DNA of 64,000 nt from Epinephelus fuscoguttatus (lineage: Eukaryota; Chordata; Actinopteri; Perciformes; Serranidae), in contig NC_064774.1 of NCBI RefSeq assembly GCF_011397635.1, positions 992,520 through 1,056,519 of the forward strand, given 5' to 3'. The position numbers were made by a program, and so were the translations under genes. Position 1 is the first letter of the stretch; every line of letters starts with the position of its first letter. Of the stretch, positions 1-10,980 are shown piece by piece. The notes beneath the pieces are model-generated. The model was not told where the DNA came from and made no database searches. It saw only the letters and a program-made list of their open reading frames with translations.

Positions 1-206
1 CTTGATCATTTTACCTTTCTGTACATTTTGTATACAAATTCATGAAATAATTTTGCTTGTAAATGTCTATTTGCATCACGTTTATTACAGAAAACACATT
101 ATTTGACCAATTTACATTGTGCCCCCAAAGTTGTTTGTGCGCTCCTTACTTTTTCAACTTAGGAGCACATGTGCTCCTTGGGGAAAAAAGTTAGCGTCAA
201 GCCCTG
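1..206. mobile_element. right end of a hAT-like element (runs off window)
   Basis: The stretch ends with a CAAGCCCTG terminus preceded by an inverted GGAGCACATGTGCTCC motif. This matches the ends of a widespread fish hAT-type nonautonomous family, as I recall it. The left end lies outside the window, so target duplication cannot be checked. Confidence 0.4.
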
Positions 207-1240
207 CTGCTCGAGGATTAGGATTTTTGTGGAGCGAAATGGTGTTTATGATTTAATGTTAGAAGGAAGAGTAACAAGTGTTTAACCATTAGTGACAATA
301 AAATCTGTGTTAGATCAAATATGTAATCAAGTATATGATCAATTGTTTCATTAAATGTGCTGAGAGTGTATTTGTACTGTGTGAATTTATTTCCTAGTTC
401 TCATCACACCGGTGTCTCATGTTACATTGAGCTGCAGTGATGGAATCGCAGTGTAAAATTAGCAACACTGTCAGTCATCACTGCAGACTGAAATGAACTT
501 CATTTAAGTTCTAATCATGCTAAATTCATGCGTTTAGTGTGTACAATGATCTCTCTGTTTGTTAGAAGCTCTGTTTTAAAACCAGTGGAAATAGAGCCCT
601 CGAACAATGAAATGATTCTACTGACCTACAACACTATATAGGCTACTCTCTTTTTTTTCCTACTCTCTGTCTTTTATTTGAGAGTCCGCACTTTTGCCCA
701 TGGATACATTTTCCTTCAGTGATCTGATTGGTCAGTGTGATCAGATCCTCAGAAATTAACCTGCTCCGGAGCAGATTAGCTGTCCAGCATAACTTACCAC
801 GGTGATACATCCCGGTAAAAGAGGACCAGCTTTGTAGTACTGAAAACCCAGAGTTAACCCTGAAGTTACCTCACTAACTCTAAATCCTGCTTCGTAGCAC
901 AGCCTCCTGGAATGCATCCTTCCATTTAAGTGATGTTTCCTGTTAAAGTTGAAACTGAAGGAGGGAGACTTCAGGTCTGATATATGTTTTGAGGGTGAAT
1001 GCTTTTTTTTGTCCTCTATTTCCTGATCCTGCCTGGAGGGGAAACAACTATTTTATACTTCAACATGAGAATAATCTCACAGACAACTTTAAAGTTAGCC
1101 ATTCAGTGTTTACTAGTTTATTAAACAACCTTTTTGGACCCTTTGCTGTGAAATGTTTTGAAGCTTTAGTTTCCACGTTTAAAAAATGAACCTTCCAGTT
1201 CGATGAATGTAATTCTTTCAAAAAAAGTTTATTTTAATCA
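207..1240. other. non-coding spacer upstream of zinc-finger copy 1
   Basis: No gene recognised. Bases about 261-385 are closely similar to 30512-30615, downstream of zinc-finger copy 2, so this is probably the 3' flank of a further copy lying left of the window. The small ORF at 989-1189 has no recognisable domain. Confidence 0.5.
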
Positions 1241-1242
1241 TT

Positions 1243-1451
1243 TATCTTCCTGCATGTGTTTTTCTGCGTGAGCCCAAGAGTACTCGGCAATTCCAGGTAC
1301 ACTTCTGTACTTTTATTTTGAAGCCCATGAGCTCATCTCTACCGGAAGCTGTACTCTTTACTGTTGCCAGCGTCACACTGTTTGAACAAGATGGCGTCTG
1401 GTCGATAGGTGTGTTAGCAGAGTGTCTTTGTTGTGTTTTTAAAGTGTGAAC
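1243..1451 (+). promoter_or_regulatory. 5' flank / 5' UTR of zinc-finger copy 1
   Basis: This stretch precedes the start codon. It is repeated almost exactly upstream of copy 2, where insertions split it into 8575-8681 and 17907-17989. Conservation between the copies, including an ATGGCGTCTG motif and the run into the AACATG start, marks it as the shared leader and proximal promoter. No TATA box is evident. Confidence 0.55.
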
Positions 1452-1644
1452 ATGTCTAAAGTCCAAATGCTGAGAGCGTTGGTGAAGCAGCGACTAACTG
1501 CGGCTGCTGAAGAGATATTTGGGCTGTTTGAAAGAACGATAGCAGAGTACGAGGAGGAACTTTGTCGATCAAAAGAGGAGAACGAGCGACAACGGAAACT
1601 ACTGGACGCTGTTTTCAACCCTCAGCTTCGGTTACACAGAGCAG
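1452..1644 (+). CDS. zinc-finger gene copy 1, exon 1 (coiled-coil leader)
   Basis: Encodes 64 residues plus one base, starting MSKVQMLRALVKQRL and ending FNPQLRLHRA, then a splice donor (CAG|GTTTGT). This short charged helical leader is the usual first exon of a large teleost C2H2 zinc-finger family. ATG 1452 is preferred over the upstream in-frame GTG because the same ATG is kept in copy 2. The exon ends in phase 1 and joins 5077 as a G|AC aspartate codon. It differs from copy 2 exon 1 (17990-18182) by only a few bases. Confidence 0.85.
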
Positions 1645-1735
1645 GTTTGTTCATTAAACATTATAAGTTCATTATTAATAACATAACTGCAGGTTTGTTC
1701 AATAAATATTCAGTCTGTCGACGATTATACGCCGC

Positions 1736-1789
1736 GTTAGCTTCTGTGGTGTCGTTAGCTTCTCTGGTGTCGTTAGCTTCTCTGGTGTT
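1736..1789 (+). repeat. 18-bp minisatellite, 3 units, intron 1 of copy 1
   Basis: Three tandem units of GTTAGCTTCTSTGGTGTY. The same array at the same intron position in copy 2 has 41 units (18274-19010). Confidence 0.85.
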
Positions 1790-1844
1790 GTTGTCTTATG
1801 GAATCCGGAAGGGTTCTAAACGTCTGTTTTGTCGTCCGTATTAA

Positions 1845-2499
1845 CAAGTCAAATATGTTCATCTTAACGCGTCAAATACACATTAAGACGACAGAAATGG
1901 CCTGTTAACAGGTACATTTCTGACGTACCAAGACGTTTACTATTGGGTGCAGCCATTTCACCAGTTTCGGAGGGGAAGCTGATGTAACAGTATTCGGTAT
2001 ACATTGTATTCGCATAAGTGTCCACTAGATGATAGAATTAAATCAGAGTACATTGGACATAGTGTTTAGTCATCTATTCTGAGTGTGTGATATATGTGTG
2101 TCTCATATATTGTTGCCAGGCAACCACCCCATCACGTCCTCACGCTAATCTTTCCCTGTAATCATTCTACCGTGTTTTTTGTTTGTTTTGTTTTTCCCCG
2201 GTAAGTAGTAGCTAGTTACTGAAATGGACAGGCAGAGGGTACTTGCTGCAGCTGTGGTTGATACATTGATACATTCACTATCGGACTTTGAATGTCAGAA
2301 AGCCCAACTAAACAGTCTAAACAGTTCCTGTTAACTGCTTTACCACTGTGTTCATGCAACATAATTCAGATAGACGGAGTGGGAACAATGGGTTAACAAT
2401 GAGTTAAACCATGTTTGTTTAGGTTTCCTTATATTAGTGGTCATGTTATTATTATGCAGCCTATAATCATCTGTCCTATGCCTGCCACTCGGCACACAA
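1845..2499. other. intron sequence, no gene seen
   Basis: Intron 1 of zinc-finger copy 1, between the minisatellite and the LINE fragment. I see no domain-bearing ORF and no clear element ends. Confidence 0.4.
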
Positions 2500-3076
2500 T
2501 GCACCCGACCCCGATTTCTGTCCTTGAGGATGGCGGGCCCACAGGGCGAGCAGACCGGTGCCGGTTGGCCAGAAGGGCTGCAGCTGTGGCGGTCGCAGAG
2601 GCAAAAACCTGGGTGTGGGTGGAGTTTGGGGAGGCTATGGAGAAAGACTTTCGGAAGTTCTGGCAGTTCACCGTTAACCGACTCAGGAAGGGAAAGCAGG
2701 GCTTGTCTCAGGCGAGACAATAAAGTGAGAGTTGTGTCCGCGCATACTTGGTGTAAAGTCAAACACGTTCTTGGTGGGTGTTGGCCTCGGCCAGGGTTGT
2801 CCCTTGTCACCAATCCTGTTTGTGACCTGGACAGGATTTCGAGGCGCAGCCGGGGGAGGAAGTGGTCTGCTTTGGGACCTCAGAATTGCATCTCTGCTTT
2901 TCGCAGATGATGTGGTTCTGTTGGCTCCATCACACCGTGACCTCCAGCATCCACTGGGGCATTTTGCAGCAGAGTGTGAAGCAGTTGGGATGAGAGTCAG
3001 CACCTCCAAATCTGAGGCCATGGTTCTCTGTCGGAAACCGGTGGATTGCCCTCTCCAGGTTCGGGGAGAGTTACTG

Positions 3077-3487
3077 TCTCTGTAGTCTCTATATACAGAT
3101 TCTACATTCAGTGAATGTAGAGTCTGTAGGCAAACCCCGGAGATCTTGCCTCCGGAAGAAGAGCGGAAGAGCCCTTGTTTCCGATTGGAGGCTGTTTGTA
3201 GTCCGCGTGATATTGACCAATCACGTTTGAGCCGGCTGCAGTTGTTGCCAGGTTAAATGGTCCATGTGGTGAACTAACGAGGCAGAACGTAATTGGCGTC
3301 ACTGCAAACTCTGAATCCATCACAATGGTTCAGCATATTTACTTATATAAACGGAAGTCGGAAACAGAAGTTCGCTTCCTCCGGCCAAATCAAACTGGAA
3401 TGCCAAAAAATCAGGTGTCTGCCCCCAGAGGCTGTATCGCTGTCTGCCAGAAGTCAGACACCGAATACAGCCGATGGGTTCTGAGAA
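3077..3487. mobile_element. short insertion (MITE-like) inside the Rex3-like LINE
   Basis: About 410 bp without RT similarity separates two RT pieces that should be contiguous. Near its left end is a 19-bp near-perfect palindrome, CTACATTCAGTGAATGTAG (3102-3120). Boundaries are approximate; no target duplication could be fixed. Confidence 0.4.
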
Positions 3488-3705
3488 TGCTGCTTCAAGT
3501 GAGGGAGTTCAAGTATCTTGGGGTCTTGTTCACGAGTGAGGGTAGAGTGGAGCGTGAGATGGGTCCGTGCTGCTTCTGCAGTGATGTGGGTGCTGCAGCA
3601 GACCGTCGTGGTGAAGAGGTAGCTGAGCCAGAAAGCAACGCTTTCGATTTACTGGTCCATCCACGTCCCAACCCTCACCTATGGTCAAGAACTCTGGGTA
3701 GTGAC

Positions 3706-4601
3706 TGTGACGGAGCGGGCCCGTCACTGAGTGCGGGCAGTGCACACACACACACACACACCAACACACATGCTACGCGTTGTGCGCTACATGTCACACA
3801 CCACTTGTCAAACATTTCCGAGCCCCGTTCTTGTCCACTACATCAGTCGCAATTATCGCCATAATTCACCACCCCACAGTTCTGTAGTTCGTACGAGGGT
3901 GCACACTCACCGTTCTACACGCCTGTTCATACACATTCATATCACATAGACACTCACCGCAGATGCCGGGTTGTCCTCCCCGCCGTCCTCTGTCAGGCGC
4001 CGAATCGGCCAAACAGGGGCGTATTTATTTCCTGGTGTTTAAAGGGGACGTAGCGGGAAAATGGTCACCTGATGAATTTAAATGTGTGTTTGCTCTGATT
4101 ATGTTTATTTTTCAGAATTGGAGACTGCATGTTGACATATTGAGCTGTGAATATTTAAAGGAGGTATTTCTCTGTGGTTAACTATTATTCAATCCATTTT
4201 TGGTTGTTTCTGTTTGTAGGAAACACTGATTTTAAAGTTAATTATTCTTTTTGTGTCACGCCCAGTGGGAGGGGCTTATTATATTTCAGGCAGCCATCTT
4301 GTCCATGTTGGGGTGGAGAGTTGGTGGTGCATGGCAGGTACTCGAGAGCAAAACAAATTATTGATTGAGCGTGTTTTTTTTTTGACTGTGGTCCTTGTTT
4401 TTTTCGCTGGTTGTTCAGCTGTAGTTTGAGTTACTGAAGAACTCATCATCTCAGTCTGAACCCATTGTACATTTTTTCTAAATACTTGTTGTTGCTTTGT
4501 AAATATTTTTTTCACTGTTTTGGGAGACTGGTGGAATAAACACCTTTAAACGTATCTTCCTGACTACGCCATATTTTTTTACCCGGAAGAACCCCGCTAC
4601 A
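3706..4601 (+). mobile_element. solo LTR, 896 bp, with GTGAC target duplication
   Basis: The insertion starts TGTGACGG and ends CGCTACA, the TG...CA form of an LTR, and is flanked by GTGAC at 3701-3705 and 4602-4606. Removing it rejoins the interrupted LINE. A poly(A) signal AATAAA lies at 4535-4540 near the 3' end. There is no internal region, so this is a recombined solo LTR. A 5-bp duplication fits Gypsy or ERV-type elements; the family is not identified. Confidence 0.8.
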
Positions 4602-5024
4602 GTGACCAAAAGAACGATCTCGCAGATACAAGCGGTGGAAATGAATTTCCTCCGTGGGGTGGCTGGGCTCAGCCTTAGAGACAGGATGAGGTGCTCGGAC
4701 ATCCAGAGGGAGCCCGCTGCTCATTCACATCGAAAGGGGTCAGTTGAGGTGGTTCGGGCATCTGATCAGGATCCTCCGGGGCGCCTTCCACTGGAGGTGT
4801 CCCGGGCCACTGGTAGGAGGCCCCGGGGCAGACCCAGAACACGCTGGAGGGACTACATATCTCATCTGGCCTGGGAACACCTTGGGGTCCTCCAGGAGGA
4901 GCTGGAAAGCATTCCTGCGGAGAGGGATGTCTGGGGTGCTTTGCTCGGCCTGCTGCCCCCGTGACCCGGCCCTGAATAAGCGGATGAAAATGGATGGATG
5001 AACGACAACATTTCTCTGAAACAT

Positions 5025-5025
5025 C

Positions 5026-5060
<35 letters not shown>
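5025..5060. repeat. (GT)n microsatellite at the splice acceptor of copy 1
   Basis: A GT dinucleotide run ends 16 bp before the CTGCAG acceptor of exon 2. The homologous position in copy 2 lacks it. Confidence 0.9.
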
Positions 5061-5062
<2 letters not shown>

Positions 5063-5076
5063 CCTGTTTCCTGCAG

Positions 5077-6268
5077 ACGTCCAGCAGCTGTTGGTGGTTA
5101 AAGAAGAGGTTCCCCCTGAGCAGCAGGAGTGGAGCTCCAGTGTGGACCAGGAGGACCCAGAGCCTCCACACATTAAAGGGGAACAGGAGGAACTCTGGAT
5201 CAGTCAGGAGGGAGAGCAGCTTCAAGGGCTGGAGGAGGATGATATCACCAAGTTCACATCCACTCCTATCCCTGTGAAGAGTGAAGATGATGAAGAGAAA
5301 CCTCAGTCCTCACAGCTTCATCAAAGACACACTGAACAGATGGAAACAGAAGCAGATGGAGAGGACTGTGGAGGAGCAGAACCAGCCAGGAACTCAGATC
5401 CAGATACACATTTACAACCTGAGACTGATGACAGTGATGATTGGACGGAGACCAGAGAACCTCAGTCAGGTTTAAATGTCTGAAAAATGATTTGCTTGTT
5501 TGTGGGAAAAAATTTGGTCACAGTGGAGATTTGAAGGAACACATGAGAACTCACACAGGAGAGAAACCATTTAGCTGTTCTGAGTGTGGGAAAAGATTTG
5601 GTCACAGTGGAGATTTGAAAAAACACATGAGAACTCACACAGGAGAGAAACCATTTAGCTGCTCTGAGTGTGGGAAAAGATTTGGTTACAGTGGAGATCT
5701 GAAGAAACACATGAGAACTCATACAGGAGAGAAACCATTTAGCTGCTCTGAGTGTGGGAAAAGATTTGGTTACAGTGGAGATTTGAAGAAACACATGAGA
5801 ACTCATACAGGAGAGAAACCATTTAGCTGTTCTGAGTGTGGGAAAAGATTTGGTTACTGTGGAGATTTGAAGAAACATATGAGAACTCACACAGGAGAGA
5901 AAACATTTAGCTGTTCTGAGTGTGGGAAAAGATTTGGTCACAGTGGAGATTTGAAGAAACACATGAGAACTCACACAGGAGAGAAACCATTTAGCTGTTC
6001 TGAGTGTGGGAAAAGATTTGGTCACAGTGGAGTTTTGAAGAAACACATGAGAACTCACACAGGAGAGAAACCATTTAGTTGCTCCGAGTGTGGGAAAGTA
6101 TTTGGAAGAAGCGAACATCTGAAAAATCACATGAGAACTCATACAGGAGAGAAACCATTCAGCTGCTCTGAGTGTGGGAAAGTATTTAGTCGAAATGATA
6201 AACTGACTGTGCACATGAGATCTCATACAGGAGAGAAATCATTTAGATGTGTAATTGGTGGGGAGTAA
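5077..6268 (+). pseudogene. zinc-finger gene copy 1, exon 2 (frameshifted C2H2 array)
   Basis: After a CTGCAG acceptor the exon opens [17 protein letters not shown] and continues with an acidic linker ([31 protein letters not shown]). The linker frame hits a stop at 5481-5483. The finger array lies in another frame (up to 6268): a damaged first finger missing its first cysteine, then eight complete CX2C-H-X3-H fingers joined by TGEKPF linkers. Aligned with copy 2, a 1-bp loss near 5470 plus a further deletion over the first half of finger 1 explains the shift. Fingers 2-7 are almost identical (SGDLKKH repeats). A SFRC-type remnant ends at 6268 and decayed finger sequence runs to about 6600. 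Most likely a pseudogene; an assembly error or unusual splicing is the alternative. Confidence 0.8.
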
Positions 6269-6620
6269 TTTAGACAAAGTGGAACTTTATATACAAATAT
6301 TAGAACTCATGATGGAGGAAAATGATTCAGCTGCTCAGTTTGTACAAAAATCATTTACATGGTAGAAAGCTTTAAAAACTCTCATGATAACTCATATAGG
6401 AGACTGACCTTTCAGCATGAAATCTGAAACTGTGTGTGGGAAAAGATGTGGTCAAAATGGAAATCTGAAGAAACATATGAGATCTCATACATGAGAGAAA
6501 CAATTTAGCTGTTCCGAATGTGGGAAATCGTTAACACAGAAAGAATATTTACATACACACATGAAAATTCATGAGGGAGAAAAGTGATTCCGCTGTTCAG
6601 TCTGAAAATCTATTTAGAAT
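6269..6620 (+). pseudogene. decayed zinc-finger tail after copy 1
   Basis: Finger-coding sequence continues past the stop with stops and shifts: phrases matching CGKSF..SGNLYTH and H-TGEK linkers of copy 2 are readable in broken frames. The original array was longer. Confidence 0.6.
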
Positions 6621-6680
6621 ATTATTTTAAAAAAGGCTCATGACTGACTAACCCAAACATTTATGTATGTATGTATGTTT

Positions 6681-8084
6681 TTAAATGTGCAATATGTAAT
6701 TTTCTGCCGCTAGGGTCTCAAACCAAAACAATAACAGAAGACGGAGTTGGATGACGTCACGAAGTTGCGTTGGATCATGGGAGTTGTAGTTATACAACAG
6801 ATACAGATCTAACGTACCTCACTCTGTGTAATTGAAACTGACCGTGGCAGTTTTTTTGGCAGAGCGAGCTTCAGCAGCAGAGAAATGCTCATGGACGAGG
6901 TATATTCCTGAAGTTATATTCACTTTATGTTTCACTTTTTGCAAATGGGGTCCGTTGGCCGGTGTAGCAGCCCGAGCCGATCTGGTACCTACACCGGATC
7001 GTCAAACTCTGATCTAACTATCAGTAGTAACGTTACTTCGGCTGACCCAACGTCCTCTTTTGCCCAGACATGTCCACTTTTCACGTCCGGGGCATCTGGG
7101 GGGGGGTTTATAAACTGATTACAATGTCTGGTTTTCTGTATGTTAAGTCATAGCTCTCTTTTTTAGCGACTGTCTCGCTAACCTCAGTTATTTACACTCT
7201 ATTCAGAAATGCTACTTACTTTAGCTGAGCGGTTGGCAATCTGTTAGTTATTTGAGCACACTGCTAGTTACTTAGCTTTACAGTTAGCGATGGCTTCTCC
7301 CTCTCTGCTGCTCTCTCTTGCTCAGTGCGTCTTACGTTTAGCTATTCCTCTGCCTCTTTTATAAATGCAGTTCATTTACCGGCATCAGCTCAGCATTATA
7401 GAAACCTATCGTTAGATGTTGTGGTTAGCCAGCCTCCGCTCCACACCGCTCCACAGCGGAGGCCGCTGGCCGGAGCATTGGTGCCCCGGCGGGCAGCAGT
7501 GCTTGCAGTACACTGGTGGAAATGATTAATATTTCGATAACATCAGCCAAATGTTTGCTTACCTGTCTAGTAGAACACACGCGAGGTCGGCGTCAAATTG
7601 TAGTCCTAGATTTTCACGAAGCTCTCTCCATCTCGGAAAGGCCACACCAATATTTATCCTGGATTTGGCTCTCTTCCTATCCCAAATTCTTTTGGGATCG
7701 CTTGGTTGACCTGTACGTTTCCGTTTTACCAGGTTGTTTACCGGGACAGCTTTGGTGTCAGAAGGTACAGCAACCATCAATGCATAATCATGATCCATGA
7801 TGAGTTAGCTTAGCCTAGCAACAGTAACATTCATTCTCTGACGTCTTATCCAGTCTGCTTCTTCTTCTACTTCATTTAATGTCTATGGTAAGTTACGTCG
7901 CCATTGACATGCGACCTAATGACACGGTCCGTAACTGTTAATAATATTTCATATTTATCTGGGTTTGAAAAATTGTTGGAAACATTCCTGATAATCAAAG
8001 TACACAACTAAACAACATATATAATATTGGTTTCGTCATTTTTATACATTTTTATGTGGAAAAACTACATATTATACCTTTAAA
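6681..8084. mobile_element. DNA transposon with about 25-bp inverted ends
   Basis: The left end (TTAAATGTGCAATATGTAAT) is an imperfect inverted match of the right end, whose reverse complement begins TTAAAGGTATAATATGTAGT. The 1.4 kb between them carries a minus-strand ORF piece (7559-7798). No clear target duplication; superfamily unresolved. Confidence 0.5.
7559..7798 (-). pseudogene. transposon-associated ORF fragment
   Basis: 79 residues with an RKRAKSRINIGVAFPRWREL stretch and a DADLACVLLDR ending. Similar short segments recur in many unnamed teleost proteins, from memory. It lies inside the inverted-end element and is probably its N-terminal exon. No catalytic domain is visible. Confidence 0.35.
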
Positions 8085-8574
8085 TGTATGCATTTAGTTA
8101 CTTCCTTACTTACTTTCCAAGATCAGTCTTGTACAGCCAGGGGGAGTATTTCCCCTCTGACAGCCAAGCTGGGTCAAAACCTGTTATCCGGTGGTGACTG
8201 GACTTTTGCTGCTTGTCAGGGGCAGGGCATGCAGCACTTTGGCTCTTTCCTGTACTTGAATCCAGAGCAGGAAAGCTACTCTGGCTGCTGCAGGGACAAC
8301 TAGTGGAGCGCAGGGGTCGTCACAGCAGTCACATTCCACTGTCTCATCATATCGTCTGCCTCTTGATGTAAACAGATGTAATCTGTCCTCTTGCTGCAGT
8401 TCGTGGGAGTGACAGCCAGGCACACGTGTTTTGATGAAATGCATGCGCGATTTAATAAAATGTGTGTGTACTACATGAACTACTTTTTTTTTCTGCATAT
8501 ATAAAATCAGATGAACTAAACTAAAAATCAACTGGAACAGTTCAATAAAAGTCTTTCTTTCGAATAAGTGTATT
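8085..8574. other. non-coding stretch, no gene seen
   Basis: Lies between the 6681-8084 element and the split promoter of zinc-finger copy 2. No domain-bearing ORF and no clear repeat ends found. Confidence 0.35.
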
Positions 8575-8681
8575 TTCATCATTTATCCTCCTGAGTGTGT
8601 TTTTCTGAGTAAGGCCGCAATTCCATGTTTTTTTTTTTGAAGCCCATGAGCTCATCTCTACCAGAAGCTGTACTCTTTACT
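8575..8681 (+). promoter_or_regulatory. upstream part of the split promoter of zinc-finger copy 2
   Basis: Matches 1243-1374 upstream of copy 1, including GAAGCCCATGAGCTCATCTC and CTGTACTCTTTACTGTTG. It is cut at 8682 by a hAT-like insertion; the rest of the promoter resumes at 17907, about 9.2 kb downstream. Confidence 0.7.
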
Positions 8682-9247
8682 GTTGGGAACATAGGGTGCA
8701 TCCCAAGTCCCTTAAAATTACTGCTAGCCACCTTATCTTATGACCTTAACTAAGTGTTTCGTCCCTCCCACTTCGGAAAACATGCAAGGAGTCAGGAGTA
8801 AGGAGTGGTGAGTGAGGATTGCTGATTAAGAGACATGAGACGGCCTTACTCTGAAGCGTCACATAAAGCGACATCCTTTTCTGATGATGGTGGCAGCGAC
8901 ACGACTGGATCTGTTGTATAATGGAGCCAGCGTTTGGCATACATCCCAAGTCACATTATATTAGCTGAATTTAGGGTGACCAGATGTCCCGAAAAATTCA
9001 GGAAATTTTTTAATGATACTCCTCCTCTCTGACACACACACACATTGAACACACAATTGAATGAATGAATATGAGAAGCAATTCAGCCGCAGTCCCGCTG
9101 GCTGGCGCGGTCACTGTTGAGATTACATTCGTTTTTTATTATAAACAAAATGTTTTTTTTTATTGACCGTATGAATGGTTTTGTTTTCAAATAAATATTT
9201 GGAAATGAAAATATGCTTTGGTGTACTTTTACAGAGTTTTACAATAT

Positions 9248-9564
9248 TGTAGCGTCCACCAGGACGTGTGGAAGGATGACGCAGTTATTCGGCAAACCAC
9301 CGTTTATTACTCAGGTTACTGTTGGCCGTAACCACGCCAAACAAACAACAAAACAAGGACTTAGCTGAACGTTAACTCAAACCATGCACTGCTGCTCTCC
9401 CCTCCAGCTCGCTCCAAAACACACAAAAACGCGCACTCACACAGCCCTCATCCCCGTCACACTCGCACCCCCGCCCCCCTACCTATACTCACTCAATCCC
9501 AAACATGCCATTAACTCACAGAACATTGACATTACAACAGAACATTCACTGCAGGGTCGCTACA
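9248..9564 (-). mobile_element. solo LTR, 317 bp, ATAT target duplication
   Basis: Begins TGTAGCG and ends CGCTACA, flanked by ATAT at 9244-9247 and 9565-9568. A reverse-strand AATAAA (TTTATT near 9303) suggests minus orientation. Short size and lack of internal sequence fit a Gypsy-type solo LTR. Confidence 0.65.
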
Positions 9565-10117
9565 ATATGTATATCCGACCAGTATGTAGCCTATCAAACT
9601 GTATAATTTTCAGCAGCGGTCTGTGTGACCTGCTGCGGTCAAAGGTATAAATGCTCAGAAGTCTAATGTGTTTCATTTTTGTGACTTAAAGGCTTCAGAA
9701 AAGACACATTTTTAGGAAAAATCATAGAGAAGCTTGTAGGTTTTATCTAAACAGAGTTATTTGCATTATAAGAACCGTCGTGGCGGTTCTAGGACAAGTG
9801 CACTTACATTGATCACTTCCATAAAATAAAATGAGAAAGTGGAGAAGATTGAAAAACTAAATTAATTAGGGAACTGGTCACAGATGTATTGTCTCTGTGT
9901 GTTTTACATCTATTGTTGCTTTTAATTTGCAGCTATACTTTTTAATGAAGCTGACATGTCATGACATGACATGTCGCAATTAAAGAACGGTCTGTAGTCA
10001 TGCCACTGTCACTGTGATGAGCATCATCATCATTATTATCACTATTATTAAATCCACTCGCCATCATTCAACAAGTCAGCTGCTGAGTGAATAAGACATA
10101 TCAGACCTGTCAGTCTG

Positions 10118-10380
10118 CCTCAATCAATCAATTTTATTTATAAAGCCCAATATCACAAATCACAATTTGCCTCACAGGGCTTTACAGCATACGACATCCC
10201 TCTGTCCTCAGGACCCTCACAGCTGATCAGGAAAACTCCCCAAAAAAACCTTTAACGGGGAAAACAACGGTAGAAAGCTCAGGAAGAGCAACTGAGGAGG
10301 GATCCCTCTTCCAGGACGGACAGACGTGCAATAGATGTCGTACAGAACAGATCAGCATGATAAATTAACAGTAATCCATA
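10118..10380 (-). repeat. common fish interspersed repeat (LINE 3' end), minus orientation
   Basis: Reverse-complement reading ends with a GCTTTATAAATAAAATTGA-type end and an (ATTG)n tail, at 10120-10145 on the + strand. This is a very abundant teleost retroposon end in my experience. No coding part remains. Confidence 0.6.
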
Positions 10381-10396
10381 TGACACAATGAGACAG

Positions 10397-10397
<1 letters not shown>

Positions 10398-10432
<35 letters not shown>
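10398..10432. repeat. (GA)n microsatellite
   Basis: A run of about 17 AG units. Confidence 0.95.
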
Positions 10433-10434
<2 letters not shown>

Positions 10435-10789
10435 GCAGGACAGACGGTAATGACAGTAGCTTACAACATTAATGAGAGTAATATTATTTATTAATATTAA
10501 TAATTAATATCACCTACAAGCTGTTAAACATTATTCCACTCACATGACATGCAGGACAATTAATGATGGGCAAATGAGCAGCTGCACATTTAACAGCCAC
10601 ACATCACCGACAGTCCGCTGAACAACGCAACGGGTTGTGAATGAAACTTAATTACAACATGACAGTCTTGCAGGAAATATCATTAACGTTAATCTTTGTA
10701 GTCACGTAGACGTGTGAATTACAGCGTTTCATTGCAAAGAATGCATGTAACGGGTACACTTGCGCTGTTTCTCCGCCATCTCGTTCAAA

Positions 10790-10980
10790 TGATGTAAGGT
10801 GAATTACTCCTGTGTGGGATCAATAAAGTTCTTATCTTAGCCATCTGAGAAGATCAAATACATTGTTTCTGGAGCCTAACTGTTTCCCAAGTATATTAGT
10901 GCGTGTGTGAATGAATAAACGAGAGGCATTAATGTACTTTTCTTTGTAGAAAGGCGCTTTATGAAATTAAGTCCATTCAC
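10790..10980 (+). repeat. two LINE 3'-tail fragments
   Basis: TGGGATCAATAAAGTTCTTA (near 10817) and TAGAAAGGCGCTTTATGAAA (near 10948) resemble the terminal sequences of two abundant fish LINE families. Both are short 5'-truncated pieces. Confidence 0.45.

Larger units (their letters stand above)
2500..4999 (+). mobile_element. Rex3-like (RTE-type) LINE, decayed, interrupted by two insertions
   Basis: The + strand carries disjoint pieces of one non-LTR reverse transcriptase: a linker with KFWQFTVNRLRKGKQG (to about 2720), RT motifs GLGQGCPLSPILF and LLFADDVVLLA (about 2775-2930), EFKYLGVLFTSEGR (about 3505-3545), and a C-terminal segment with GRRPRGRPRTRWRDY (about 4810-4860). The 3' end is a short ATGG/GATG-type tail just before 5000, typical of Rex3. 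About 1 kb is missing between 2720 and 2730. Two insertions split it: about 3077-3487 and a solo LTR at 3706-4601. Several frames and stops mean it is dead. Its end abuts the (GT)n tract and splice acceptor of zinc-finger copy 1. Confidence 0.75.

Noticed and set aside
1446..1844. 132-residue ORF as one coding exon
   Set aside because: Only 1452-1644 is exonic; the rest reads through the donor into the intron and minisatellite.
4862..5225. Minus-strand ORFs with HTHTHT runs near 5027-5060
   Set aside because: They read through the (GT)n microsatellite opposite the zinc-finger linker exon.
5462..6226. 254-residue minus-strand ORF opposite the zinc fingers of copy 1
   Set aside because: Shadow of the repeated finger codons; the same kind of ORF appears opposite copy 2.
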